Shown piece after piece: positions 12,445 to 23,985 of a stretch of DNA of 64,000 nt. Both the position numbers and the translations under genes were made by a program. Under the pieces are notes generated by a model. That model was not told the origin of the DNA. It was given only the letters and a program-made list of their open reading frames with translations, and did no database searches. Origin of the DNA: Doryteuthis pealeii (taxonomy: Eukaryota; Mollusca; Cephalopoda; Myopsida; Loliginidae). Each line of letters opens with the position of its first letter. The stretch's first letter is position 1. Where the stretch lies: the NCBI GenBank assembly GCA_023376005.1, contig CM042181.1, forward strand, positions 25,847,117 through 25,911,116. Reading direction: 5' to 3'.

Positions 12445-12641
12445 CTTTTGAGAGACTTGTTTACCAACATCAACAATATTTAGAATCTTCCGTTTTGTTT
12501 CTGTCTGAAGATCCTCAAATTTCAAATCATTTTCTTCCAAAAACTTACAGGCTAAAAGTTCATAGCACTGAGCATATAAAATATCATGTTTTCTTTGAAA
12601 ATGTGGCTGGTCCTGTAAAAGTGGATTGCTATCTTGTTTGC
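12445..12641 (-). CDS. PRKDC: PRKDC exon q
   Basis: The exon is 197 bp, finishing a split codon then 65 codons. It encodes QPHFQRKHDILYAQCYELLA and LQTETKRKILNIVDVGKQ, like the vertebrate stretch from FRDQNILLGTTYRIIANAL to EDKARRILELSG. Its entry phase (one base needed) does not match the exit of exon p (phase 0), so an intervening exon is required. The acceptor is ctttag and the donor gtaaat. Confidence 0.87.
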
Positions 12642-12759
12642 CTAAAGAAAAAGTAGAAAAAAAAGACTTAAAAACACTGACAAAAAAGGGATCGTAGACA
12701 ATTCATAGTGGTAGATAATTACAAGTAGAAAAAAATTAAACTCATAAGCCTAGGTACCA

Positions 12760-12831
<72 letters not shown>

Positions 12832-12917
12832 ACCTTGACTTATGAGACATAGACAATTCATAGTGGTAGATAATTACAAGCAGAACAAATTAAACACATA
12901 AGCCAAGGTACCAGTGT

Positions 12918-12964
<47 letters not shown>

Positions 12965-13003
12965 GTTGTTCTGGTTCTAACAGGAGAAAATTCAATATTT
13001 TAT

Positions 13004-13260
13004 AAAAAAGAAGGTTCGCAAAATGCATTATGTTTTCAGAAAAATTTTTTTAAATTCTTTTTATCTTACATATGCAACATGTGTTTCAGATCTTCTGGTA
13101 TTTTCTTCAGACTTTGATTGATAATATGAAAATTTCATATTATCAATCAAAGCCTGAAGAAGATACCAGAAGATCTGAAACACGTGTTGCATATGTAAGA
13201 TAAAAAGAATTAAAAAAATGTTTTTCTAAAAACATAATGCATTTTGCAGACCTTCTTTTT

Positions 13261-13261
<1 letters not shown>
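13004..13261. repeat. near-perfect 258-bp palindrome
   Basis: The two arms (about 125 bp each, centre near 13132, at aaatttcatattatc) pair almost throughout: GAAGGT..., catatgcaaca, cagatcttctggta and tgattgataatatgaaa. It is flanked on both sides by (TA)n runs. It may be a foldback transposon, or a replication- or assembly-generated inverted duplication. Confidence 0.9.
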
Positions 13262-13298
<37 letters not shown>

Positions 13299-13333
13299 GG
13301 TACTTTGACTTATGAGTTTAATTTGTTCCGCTG

Positions 13334-13364
<31 letters not shown>

Positions 13365-13370
<6 letters not shown>

Positions 13371-13580
13371 TCATGGTGCAATGGTTACCATCATAGGAAA
13401 TGGACATGCCAACACAAGTTCCAATCCTAGAAAAGGATGTTTGCATTTCACATAACACTAATAACTGTGGGAAAGGTATGAATCCAACTATTCTCTCTCC
13501 ATTTATGGGTAAACAGGAGGGCAGACTTGGCTCTTTAACCTTGGTATGGTAACCAGTTGAGAAGCAAAAGTCTGAATTCA
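13365..13580 (+). repeat. tRNA-derived SINE, family 2
   Basis: The head GTGCAATGGTTACCATC is an A-box-like tRNA start; CAAGTTCCAATCC fits a B box. The body has gtttgcatttcac, gggaaaggtatgaatcc and a 'ctttaaccttggtatgg' end. Copies: 34336-34615 (clear), 840-1065, 22085-22200 and 36000-36100 (partial), all on plus. Confidence 0.7.
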
Positions 13581-14049
13581 ATCCAAAGAGGCTCTGTTCT
13601 TTTTAATTAAAAAAAAAACCCTCCTTTGAGAGCTCCTTCATCCTCCTTTTGTGGATAATATTAACAGAATGCTTAAGAGATTATTTTGTTTTATGGCATA
13701 TACCTTCCCTCCTTCCTGAGTTCATTCTATCGCTTTTTAACCCTTTCTTTATCTTTTTTCCTTTCTGTGTACTTTATTTTCTATTTAATTTTTCTTTTTT
13801 TAATTCTACGCTTTCCTTCACCACCCATTCTAGTTTATTTCTTCATTACACACTTCCTCTTTGGGAGGCATGCTTACCGTAACGGTTATATGGTTTCACA
13901 CTCTTTTCATATATTTTGTTCATTTTTAGTTTTTATTTATGAGAAATTTATTTGTTCGTCTTTTTTTTCTACTTTTCTGAATTCATCCAAAACCTTTTCT
14001 TCCCGGTTTCATTTTCAACACAATGTAACCTTTTTTTTTTTTTTTCCTT

Positions 14050-15118
14050 CTGTCGGCTAGAGCCATAGAATACAATTACTGCAACTCTGTTGGTCATTTA
14101 ATGCTCACAAAGTTTTGAAATAAATTCATTCTTAATGGATACATATTATATGCTGGAAATAATTTGCATAGTGATTTTAACACAACCAGGTTTAATAAAT
14201 AATTATTTGCTGTTACTGATTTCTAATACTATCATGTTAGTCTCAAACTTATTAAAAGCAATCCTATATATAATTTTATATAGAAATCAATAATCTAATA
14301 TGATATTTTATTACATTGAAGCTTAAATACTTGCACCCAGGAGGTGCATAATTTTGCTAGTAATTATAATTAAAATTTATAATTAGTCCTGTTAAAACAG
14401 TAAATGTTATAGTAATAAAATAATGATCGACAATAAAGTTGAGGAATGAATTCAAAGAAAGAAACTAGGAAATAAGCGTGAAATTAGCATGAAACGAAAA
14501 TATTTATTCAGTTTGATCTCAGATTAAGTTTGTTTTCTTGTTTTACGGCATATCAACCTCAGTGGGTCATTTAATGCCAATAAAGTTTTGAAATAAATTC
14601 ATTCTTAATGGATACTCAATTTTGTTTATAAACTCATGTTTTTCTATTTAACCCATAGATGGGACCCTAACAGGTACTACCACTCTGGGTCAGAGTGGAC
14701 CTGGGAGCAATGGTGATGAAGGGGTGCTCCACATTCCCCAAACCTCCAGAACTGGAACCTCACCACTAGATGCAGTTTAACATTATACCCAGGACACTAA
14801 GACCCTCAGCCACTGCCTTCTAGCACATATGATAAAAAGGGTTTGGGCTTGCCATAAGGGTAACAGGGTTGGGGCAATCATATAGGTGCTAGGGCTTGAT
14901 GTGGCCAGCCGATAAGAGGGAGCTTCTCTGACCAACTGTCTAGCCCAAGTAAGGGCCAAAGTGGAGTGTTGCACATCATGGACTGTTCAGCTACCTGGGT
15001 TCCATCCTTAAGCATCATGTGTTGCCACCCACGGCCAACAGGTGGGCCCATTGGGGGAGTCATACCCCTCTGCAGAAGTGCAGTCGGTGTATTCTGATGC
15101 CCCAGCTGACAGGGCAGG
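14050..15118 (-). mobile_element. 600-bp retroposon copy plus an older tail
   Basis: A nearly complete copy lies at 14525-15118 (tail acggcatatcaacctcag at the low end, gccccagctgacagggc at the high end). A truncated tail at 14085-14130 precedes it, cut by the Helitron end. Stops in all frames; it is not protein coding. Confidence 0.85.
14140..14360 (+). mobile_element. Helitron-like 3' end
   Basis: The end shows a perfect hairpin TGCACC-cagga-GGTGCA at 14332-14348, eight bases, then CTAG at 14357-14360 and a T. This is the textbook Helitron 3' terminus. Upstream text (tgctggaaataatttgca, ttaacacaaccagg) is shared with the element at 22693. Confidence 0.7.
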
Positions 15119-15715
15119 AAGAAACCAGTAAGTAACAAGCAAGATAAAAAGTGAAGGAAGGTAATATTTTATAACTGGACTCATATGAAAAATAATTGGC
15201 TTGGTCAGTTTGATTAAGGCAGGTTTAGGATGAATGATAATTATTATGTTTTTTGTGGATCATATTTATTTAGTAAACTTAATCTTAGTTAACTGTATAA
15301 TTCAACCTGTTCAGAACAATTTTTTTTATAAAAAAAAATATTTAGATTTTTCAGACTGTTGTCCTCATCTTTAAAAAACGTTTCAGTCACTGTATCCACC
15401 AGCCTTCTTCAGGTGTTCCCTGTCTATCCAAGCAGAGCAATGACCCAACCTGGAAACTTTTTTTCAATAGTCTGACTGTTAATCAACCAAGGCATCGAAG
15501 AAATTTTGAAGATCTCATTCAAATAATGATGTCATTGTTTTTTGCATGCCTATCTATCCAAAATGTTTCACGAGAAAAAATAAATAAATAAAAGAAATTA
15601 AATCTCTCTTTAAAAAAAAAAATTTAATAATGAACCAACCGAGATTTCAGTAAACAGTCATAAAATTATGAAGCATCAAATTGGTTCAATTTGTAGTCAA
15701 GCTGGCTTTTAATAG

Positions 15716-15975
15716 TATATGAGAGTGAGAGTGATAGAGAAAGAGTGTGTGAGAGAGAGAGAGAGAAAGAGTGTGAGATAGAGAGTGAGAGAGAGAAAGA
15801 GTGTGAGAGAGAGAGAGAGAGAGTGTGAGAGAGAGAGAGAGAGAGTGAGAGAGAGAGTGAGAGAGAAGAGTGTGAGAGAAAGAGTGTGAGAGAGAGAGTG
15901 TGAGAGAGAGAGTGTGAGAGAAAAAGAGTGTGAGAGAGAGAAAAAAGAGTGGAGAGAGTGAGAGAGAGAGAGAGT

Positions 15976-16034
<59 letters not shown>

Positions 16035-16175
16035 TGAGAGAGAGAGAGAAGAAAGAGAGAGAAAGAGAGAGAGAAAGAGGAAAGAAAGAGAGAGAGAAAG
16101 AGTGAGAGAGATGAGAGAGAAAGAGTGAGAAAGAGTGTGAGAGAAAGAAAGAAAGAGAGAGAAAAGAGTGAGAAA

Positions 16176-16214
<39 letters not shown>

Positions 16215-16355
16215 GAGAGAAAGAAAGAGTGAGAGAGAGAGAGAAAGAGTGAGAGAGAAAGAAAGAAAGAGAGAGTGGAGGGAGAAAGAAAGAGAGAGTG
16301 AAGAGAGAGTGGAAGGGAGTAAGAGAGAGTGAGAGAAAGAAAGAGAGGGTGAGAG
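15716..16355. repeat. 640-bp (GA)n/(GAGAGT)n tract
   Basis: A purine-only tract of GAGA with scattered GTGT and AAAG interruptions, in intron sequence. On the PRKDC-sense strand it is pyrimidine-rich. Such tracts can form triplex DNA, but nothing more is visible. Confidence 0.97.
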
Positions 16356-16461
16356 AATTGGTTATTGTTTTTTAATAGTATATAAATGATTATTGTTTTT
16401 ATGAGTCATATTTATTTTATTAAACTTAATCTGTCTTTGTAAAAAAGAAAAAAATATTAAA

Positions 16462-16665
16462 AAAGTGGCCTATTGTCAGTAACAGCCAGACAGTGAGAGA
16501 GTCTATCCCCTTTTTTGCTAGGGAGATTGTTTTGCATCTGAGGTGGAGCAACACACCTACCATCAGCTTGCCACTTTACCTCACAGAGCCAAGCTGTGTT
16601 AGTCATTAGCTGATTTGGCAAGGGCCAGTATCGAACCCAGAACCTTGTGGGCGGCCTTGTTTACT
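16462..16665 (-). repeat. tRNA-derived SINE, family 1, truncated
   Basis: Read on the minus strand it has the B-box text GGTTCTGGGTTCGATACTGG followed by the body shared with 30246-30496 (ggtggagc, 'aaaggggatagactc', 'aggccac'). The A-box end is lost. Confidence 0.85.
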
Positions 16666-16689
16666 TAGTGTTTGGTGAGTGAAGAATAT

Positions 16690-17505
16690 CCGAGTGTTGT
16701 ATCCCACAATTTAAATGTATGAGACTACGGAAATGTAGTTTCCGTAGAAAACAAAAGAAGACAAAATTGATACAAGAAACAACTTTATGTACATAATATA
16801 CAATTGGTATAGTCAATTGTTCTTTCAGCGGTGTTACGGACTGTATGTGTCTATAGGTAGTTGTGTATGTAAAGTGCGTATGTATTGTTTACATTTGTTC
16901 GTTGGGATGTGTCAATATTGTAGCAGTTTTGTTGAAACAAAGTCTGTGATTGAAACTTGTGTCGTATTGAGAAGGAGAGAGAGAAAAATGAAACGTGAAA
17001 AAAGGAGACAGACCTGATTAATCATTTGTGTCTCTGGTCAGCGACCTCTCCCCATTGTGTCGAGTTGGGGAGACCATGCAGGTTGACTCTGTCAGGTTGG
17101 GAAGAGCTTCCGCTCCCTCTTTGTCGAGTTGAAGATTTTCAGCTAAATGGGCCTTTCTATAATTTTCTCTTGTAATTGTCTACGTGATCATTAAGTTGAA
17201 TTTAATATCGAAATTTTCAAATATCAGCTGTTTTCTAATGACATAGATATCGGATGATTTTGTTACCTGTGGCATTCCGATGACAATGCAATTTTCTATG
17301 ATGAAGATATTGTAATCGGAATTTAAACCATTGTTTCTATTGTTGCTAAAATATTTCTAAACTAATTTTCATTCGATTCTCTTTTGTTTACATAATTCAA
17401 AACTTAACTCATACAATTGTAAAACTAATTGTTTAAGAAAACTTAATTATTTTAATTTATTCAATTCCACATGGACGTAAAAATATAAGGGTTAATCCCT
17501 ATACC
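16690..17505. other. intron stretch, nothing recognised
   Basis: A GTGT-rich part (16787-16990) and a pyrimidine/CTCC-rich part (17030-17120) show no family I know. No credible reading frame or paired terminal repeats. Confidence 0.6.
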
Positions 17506-17511
17506 TTGTAG

Positions 17512-17803
17512 TTCCTAGGCAGATGCTCTACCGACTTGGCTAAACCGGCCCCTTTGAACGTGTATTCCACCTTTTAAGAATTCCTAGGCAGATGCTCTAC
17601 CGACTTGGCTAAACCGGCCCCTTGGAACGTGTATTCCACCTTTTAAGAATTCCTAGGCAGATGCTCTACCGACTTGGCTAAACCGGCCCCTTTGAACGTG
17701 TATTCCACCTTTTAAGAATTCCTAGGCAGATGCTCTACCGACTTGGCTAAACCGGCCACTTTGAACGTGTATTCCACCTTTTAAGAATTCCTAGGCAGAT
17801 GTT
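17512..17803 (-). repeat. 69-bp tandem array made from a tRNA-SINE head
   Basis: Units start at 17512, 17581, 17650, 17719 and 17788, an exact 69-bp period with almost no differences. On the minus strand each unit carries GGCCGGTTTAGCCAAGTCGG and tagagcatctgcctaggaa, the A-box half of the family 1 tRNA-SINE, followed by an unrelated 25-bp linker. The array has four full units plus a partial. Confidence 0.95.
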
Positions 17804-18831
17804 AAGATGTTCTTTTAAGAACATTGTTTTTAAATTAAGAAAAAATAAATGAAAAAAAAAAAAAAATTCAATCTGTGTTTAAAAAAAGATCTTTGATAAT
17901 GAACCAACCTAGATTGCTGAAAACGGTCATAAAATCGGGAAGCGTTGAATTAGTCCAATTTGTATTCAAGCTGGCTCTTTTTTGGTGTGTCTCTGCATAA
18001 AGATGACTCCATTCCAACTTTAAAGAATCCTAAAGGATTCTTTAATCTGAAAAATTAAATCACACAAATTATCAACATTATAACAAGTAACATTTTCTGC
18101 TCATCCTCATAGAATCAAAATATAATACCCACCTTCAAAACAAGGTTTCAACAAGGCTTACAGGCTGTAACCAAATACAGACCCTGTTCTAACTCCCAAA
18201 GCAGTCATGTGCTGGGTATATATTGTTCATAGTATTCACAGCCAACATAGCAGCCAATCAGAACCCAGAGAATAAGCTTGCCCAAGCAGTATAATGAAAT
18301 ATCCCAGTCTACTATATAAAGCACCCACTAACTTGCTCTAAGATTCTTAGAAGAGACTTGCGATACAACTGAATACTGATCTTTGTGTCCTAATTCTACA
18401 GCTTTATCATCTGGGTTGGTTGGATTTTATAGCATGGGTTATTTTATGCTGAAGACCTTAGTCTTATTCATTCTTGTAGGGTGTTGGTAAAAAATACCAA
18501 ATTTAGATTGGTAACAATTTTATCCTGGTCCACCTTATCTATCAGACCTGGTTTGCATACTTTCCAACCCCCCAATAATTTTTTTCCACAGTGGGTCACA
18601 AAAAGAGGAGTTTTCAAATTTCAGAAGAGGATAAGCTTTCAAAAAATACCAAATTTAGCTTGACAACAATTTTTTCCCAGTCTACCTTCTTATCTACCAG
18701 ACTTGATCTTGAAAAGAAAACTTAAAACATATTCAAATGGAGTTAAATTAGAATTATAACATCACACAAAGTACAAGTTATTGATATTGTATTTCTTCAA
18801 TCAAGCTGGTGTTTATCCAGCCCATTCGCCT

Positions 18832-18945
18832 GTTAATACGGTCATATCACACTGAAAGCACTGGTTCCTACTTGATTACCAAAGTTAAGTAGCAATGAAC
18901 CTGTTCAATTTGGGGGAATCACTTAAGCAACAAATGAGAAGATCT
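18832..18945 (+). repeat. 5S rRNA-derived repeat (copy 1)
   Basis: ATACGGTCATATCACACTGA matches the start of metazoan 5S rRNA (ACGGCCATACCACCCTGA). It continues through gcactggttcc, CCAAAGTTAAGTAGCAATGA (5S internal A-box region, GGAAGCTAAGCAGGGT) and a worn 3' half. Too many changes for a working gene; probably the head of an old 5S-SINE. Confidence 0.75.
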
Positions 18946-19734
18946 AAGTAATCCCAGGCCAGAAAGTGTTGAGATTATTTTGATATTTGGTCTAAATACC
19001 CACCTCTATTTATAGACTCGCCAAGGTCACATGATTGACTCTTCTAACCAACCACTGGCAGTACTACTGGCCTGATAAGATACTTAAACCCCCATATTGG
19101 TTATAATTCAAATTGCACTTTGGAGGACGCACATGGGATTGCCGGGATCTTTACCAATACTCACAAAGGACTTATACGATTCCCAGTAACTCAGGACACT
19201 TTAGTAACCAAAGGATTCACTTTGTCGACAGACTCTTTATCAAGGATTCCACCAGATAAGCGCTTCTGCTATAAGGCCAAGGAATAGCCCTTAAAAACTT
19301 AACAGAAAAAAACAGAGAACCAGCCCTGATCCATACAGAGAAGAGACAACCCAATCCAATTTAGTAGCAGTATACCAAAAGGATAAGATAGTGAAAAGAA
19401 GGGCCTATGTAACACTTGGTTGTTAAAACTATTTATTAATTCCAAGTATAAAAATGTGGCACAAGTTCACAAGTATTTAGCAACCAGCTAAGATCAAACC
19501 TGCTATTCATTAGTAATTCACCATTCACTAGTATTGTTCATAAATGGACTGAATAAAAGACATCTAAAGAATATAATCAAGTCTTGTGTTCATTACTAAA
19601 AGCAACAACAGACACAAAGATGAGAAGAAGCAAGTAGTCCCAGACAAGAAAGAACAGAGAACCAGCCCAGATCCATAGAGAAGACTAACTTGATAACCAT
19701 TACACCATCATGCTGAAAAGAAGGGCCTTAAAAT

Positions 19735-19960
19735 GTATTTTATATATAAATATTTATAATCTTTCCACAGATTATCTAACATTGTCTTAAAGGAGTTTAG
19801 AGATGGGGCATTCACTATTGATGATGGTAGTTTATTCCATGTATTTACCATTCTGTTACTAAAATAATTTTGTCTTGCATTTGCTTTGCAAATATTTTTT
19901 TTTAAGAGTTTTAATTAAAGAGTCAAGATTTGAATTAACTGACTAGATGATAACAGCTAG
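19735..19960 (-). pseudogene. Jockey/CR1-like LINE fragment (end of RT)
   Basis: The minus strand reads RQNYFSNRMVNTWNKLPSSI then VNAPSLNSFKTMLDNLW. The spacing R-x-x-x-F-x-x-R-V-V-N-x-W-N-x-LP and the closing F-K-x-x-L-D-x-x-W are typical of the RT C-terminus in Jockey/CR1 clade LINEs. Truncated on both sides. Confidence 0.8.
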
Positions 19961-20269
19961 ACACTGAAACTGAATATAATTTCTTTTCTTCTTTTTGTTT
20001 TTTAACTGATAACCCATGTGTTGTGGCACTGATATCCTTCAATTTACAATCTCAATCCACTGTTAATGACACAGGTGAGTAATTTTAATGAGAAAAATGA
20101 TATTCAACATCCATATTGCATATCCCATTTCTTTGTGATGTGATCACAATTTTGTGGTGTTTCCTATTGTAATCTGAACTTTCCTACAAATCAGTAGCAG
20201 ATTAGATTTCATACACATGCCACAAAAATGAAAAGAAAGGCCAACAAATAGGGAAGTGTGAGGTAACAT

Positions 20270-20665
20270 AACGGTTATCAGTACATATAATTGGATTAAC
20301 CTAAAGTATCAATCAATACCCTTGTATTCTGAAAATCACCAGAAATCTCTCATCACTGGTATGCCATGATAATTAATACAGAAATAAGTGGGTAAGTGAA
20401 TAACGGTTATCAGTACATATAATTGGATTAACCTAAAGTATCAATCAATACCCTTGTATTCTGAAAATCACCAGAAATCTCTCATCACTGGTATGCCATG
20501 ATAATTAATACAGAAATAAGTGGGTAAGTGAATAACGGTTATCAGTACATATAATTGGATTAACCTAAAGTATCAATCAATACCCTTGTATTCTGAAAAT
20601 CACCAGAAATCTCTCATCACTGGTATGCCATGATAATTGATATAGAAATAAGTGGGTAAATGAAT
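20270..20665. repeat. 132-bp unit, three tandem copies
   Basis: Units start at 20270, 20402 and 20534 (exact 132-bp period). The first two look identical; the third changes near its end (gataattgatatag). It lies in the intron between exons p and q. No reading frame. Confidence 0.95.
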
Positions 20666-20669
20666 ACTT

Positions 20670-21780
20670 GGGAATATCACTACTGTCCATGTAGTAGTAA
20701 CAGTAAATAGCTGCTTCAGTCATTGTCAATCTTGACATGAGACCATATATATATTGAAAGAAAGGAAAAACTCAATAAACCGTCATTCTGTAATAAATTT
20801 ATTTTGACCAAAACTTAAAAGGCTTTTAGAAATTTAAAGAAATTTCTAAAACTCTTTAGAAGTTCAGTCTCATCAGATAGAAGACACAGATAAAATGAAT
20901 AACTCAAAGAAAATTCATCAGAAAATCTTATCAAATGTAGGTCAGACAGCAAATATAAATTTACAATTTCAAGCTAAAGAAAGAGTTACAAGGTATCCCT
21001 AATTTCCTGTTTAAACTGACATTTAAAAAAAATGTTTATGTATAATTTTTACAATAAGTAAAAATAGAATAAAAATTTGTCTAGACTATATTTATAAAAA
21101 AGTTTTAAAATCATTAAATGTTACATAATTATTAGATACCTAATATTTATGTGCAATAGTCTAGAAATCAAAATGGCTGTCATAAGTTGCAGCCCACCGC
21201 CTTGAAGGATGAGTGACAAGGCTTGACCTCATCCTGATCCTTTCCAGTGGATACCGTGAGAATCGGTGGAGGAGACCCTCTTCCGGTTTAGATTAGAAAT
21301 AGATTTTAGCAGTCGGCAAGTAACCACGACGGTGGTGAGTCGTGTTATACACGCTCCAACTCGATCTGCGCAGGTAGTCTGGTGGGGATTTCAAAATAAA
21401 ATGTGATCTAAGTAAATCGAAGTCTTGTGTTATTATCTAAAAACTACCAATGACACAGGGCTCCTGATAAAGAGAAATCCCCAATGAAAGACCAGACACA
21501 AAGTCCCCAAGAGAAGTCCAGACGAAGAAGAGACGTTAGGAGAAGAACTTAAGATGTCAAAGACGCTAGAAGAAGAAGAAAGTAAGAAAGAAGCAAAAAA
21601 AGGTATACAACATAAGAAGGGATGTTTATAACTTCAAGTTAGTCTAAGTAGAATTCAATATATAAATCCAATTTTAAATAATTTTGAATAATAAAAAATA
21701 AAAATGAACTTTCATACAAGTCAATGGCAGATTAGATTATATGTTGCCTTAAAGATAAAATATTTCAATTTTGTTTAGAA
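20670..21780. other. intron stretch with an LTR-like piece
   Basis: The stretch at 21170-21465 has an LTR 3'-half look: GC-rich text, then aataaaatg and a 'cgaagtcttgtgtta' stretch also seen as 'tcaagtcttgtgttca' at 19577. No pair, duplication or gag/pol is visible, so it stays unassigned. The rest shows nothing clear. Confidence 0.4.
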
Positions 21781-21791
21781 AATCTTCTTAC

Positions 21792-21975
21792 CTCAGCTGT
21801 TTTCTCGAGCATTTTCAAGGCCAATTTAAAATTATTCTGTGCACATGAATTATGCACAATCATCAATTTGAGTTTCAGTTTATTTTGCAGAAAACAATTT
21901 TTCTCATCTGTGCTCATTGATTCTCCAGAAAGATGTTTTTCTCTCAGTGAATGGAATTTGTCTATATAAGACAAC
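21792..21975 (-). CDS. PRKDC: PRKDC exon p (AQNNFKLALKMLEK)
   Basis: The exon is 184 bp: one base finishing Arg, then 61 codons. It encodes LSYIDKFHSLREKHLSGES and, at the end, HNSCAQNNFKLALKMLEKTA. The end matches the vertebrate ARKQNNFSLAMKLLKEL motif closely; the middle corresponds to a variable acidic loop, shorter here. The donor is gtaag. The next exon in register is missing (see findings). Confidence 0.94.
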
Positions 21976-22239
21976 CTATCAAAAAAAAAAAATAAATAAA
22001 ACATTAGGTAAAATGTATAAGTCATGTACAAGTTGTTACAATTAAATGATAAAGCTCTGTAAATAAATTACAATATCTTGTTGATGCTTTTGGTAAATAG
22101 TAGGCCTGACTGGGCTCTGTAACCTTGGTATGGCAACCAGTCTTAAAAGAAAACTGAATTCAAACCAGACCTGGAGAGGGATGGGCTCTACCAGGCTATT
22201 GATGCCCAAGACATGCAAACTAAGATTAGTTTTTCAGGT

Positions 22240-22640
22240 TTGGTTTGGTTTGGTTTGTTTTACGGCATATCAACCTCAATGGGTCATTTAATGCTGACAA
22301 AGTTTTGAAATAAATTCATTCTTAATGGATACTCAAGTTTTTTTATAAACACATTTTTTCTACTTAACCCTAAGCCATTGCCTTCTAGCAACCATGTGAT
22401 AAAAAGGGTTGGGGCAATCATATAAGTGATAGGGTCTTGACGTGACCAGCTGATTGATCAGAGATGGCCTCCCCAACTAGTCTAAGTAAGGACCAAAGTG
22501 GAGTCTTGCATGCCATGGACTGCTCAGCCACAACAGTACCATCCTTAAGCATCATGGCCAACAGGTGGCTCCATTGGAGGAGTATTACCCCTCTGCAGAG
22601 GTGCAATCGGTGTATTCTAATGCCCCAGCCGACAGGAGGT
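22240..22640 (-). mobile_element. 600-bp retroposon copy, internally deleted
   Basis: The tail at 22240-22370 and head at 22376-22640 are joined directly (taaccctaagccattgcc), missing about 200 bp of the middle. Same orientation as all others. Confidence 0.85.
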
Positions 22641-22692
22641 TGGTTTGTAGGAAAAATTCAGATAAAAGTCTATACATCACTTCATAACATTA

Positions 22693-23020
22693 TCTTATTA
22701 TAATGGAGATTATGTAACTGTCCGTCTGTAACCGAACTTTGCCACCAGAGATGTCATTATTTCCTTAGTTATTTAAATTATATTCTCAACAATTATGAAA
22801 TAGTCATTATTTAATCTTAATTAGTATCTTATTTATTAACGATGTCTCTATTAAAGTCTAGTGGAGTTAGATTTGCCGCAAAACTGCCCATATTATTAAT
22901 ACATTTAAAATCCTGAAATAAGTGTTATATATCTCTAAGAAATAAAGATTTACATAGTATATGCTGGAAATAATTTGCATAATGATTTTAACACAACCAG
23001 GTTTAATAAATAATTAAATA
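22693..23020 (+). mobile_element. Helitron-like 5' part
   Basis: TCTTATTATAATGGAGATTA start as at 6475, followed by 'ccgtctgtaaccgaac' and the shared text tatgctggaaataatttgca. The right end is lost in AT-rich sequence. Confidence 0.6.
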
Positions 23021-23404
23021 GATTTAGGGAGAGGATATATATTTGTTTATTCATTTTCACTGTACATCTAGTGGTCACTTACTGAGTGGGTTCTATTCAG
23101 ACAACAGGAACTTTCTCACACCGACATATTAAATGACTAGAAATAAGTGTTATATATTTATTTTGCACCATTTATCATATTTTTGTGTCCTATGCAGAGA
23201 CGCTGATATATCATAATTAAAAACCCTACAATTTATTAAGAAACTTTAGTTGGGACCCATAAATTTTCTAGGGACTCATTGAAAGCAAAAATGTGCATCC
23301 CAGGATGCATTAAACCAAAAAGCTATCAACATCACTGGCTATATAGTATCCGTACAACAGTATTTTAATGATGAAAAGTTGACAATGTGTCGACACAGAC
23401 TGGC

Positions 23405-23985
23405 TGAGTATGTTGGTTGTTTGAATTTTACGGCATGTCAACCTTTGTTGGGTTATTCGATGCCAAAGACACATTGTTTTATTCATTCTTGTTGAGTATT
23501 CAACCCTTTTTTTTTTCAAACTCAATTCTTTTTAAACACATTTTTCAATATTTTTTTATCTATTCAACCCATAGATGGGACCCAAACAGGTACTACCACA
23601 CTTGGGAGGATTGGCAATAAAGAGGTACAGATGTCCCAGATATCCAGAATTGGAACTTCACCACTAGATGCAGGACACTAAGAAGACCCTGGGCCACTGC
23701 TTTCTAGCACATATAGTATAAAAAGGTGTCATAAGAGCAATACGTCCGAGACAATCATATAGGTGCTAAGGCTTGACATGATGGCTGATTAATCAGAGGG
23801 GGTCTCTCGCCTGTCTAGCCTAAGTAAGGGCCAAAGTGGAATGTTGCATGTCATGAACTGCTCAGCTACCAGGATTCCGTCCTTAAGCATCATTGGTCAC
23901 AACCTACAGTCAACAGGTGGTGCCATTGAGGGGATTTTACCAGTCTGCCAAGGTGCATTCTTCTAGCACAGACAACAGGATGACA
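23405..23985 (-). mobile_element. 600-bp retroposon copy, divergent
   Basis: The tail (ttttacggcatgtcaacc, gggttattcgatgcc) and body landmarks (agatgggacccaaacagg, gtctagcc) are present but much changed, so it is an older copy or a subfamily. Confidence 0.8.

Noticed and set aside
13649..14060. Two overlapping Phe/Leu/Ser-rich open frames of 77 and 124 codons
   Set aside because: They lie in a T/C-rich stretch with biased composition and no recognisable domain or splice context.
17512..17803. CRISPR-like regularly spaced repeats (also 20270-20665)
   Set aside because: Contiguous tandem units with no unique spacers, in a eukaryotic intron.
18832..18945. Functional 5S rRNA gene
   Set aside because: Many substitutions at conserved positions and no T-run terminator after the expected end; better seen as a SINE head.
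21170..21465. A third LTR retrotransposon
   Set aside because: LTR-like composition and a polyadenylation-like signal only; no ends, duplication or partner found.
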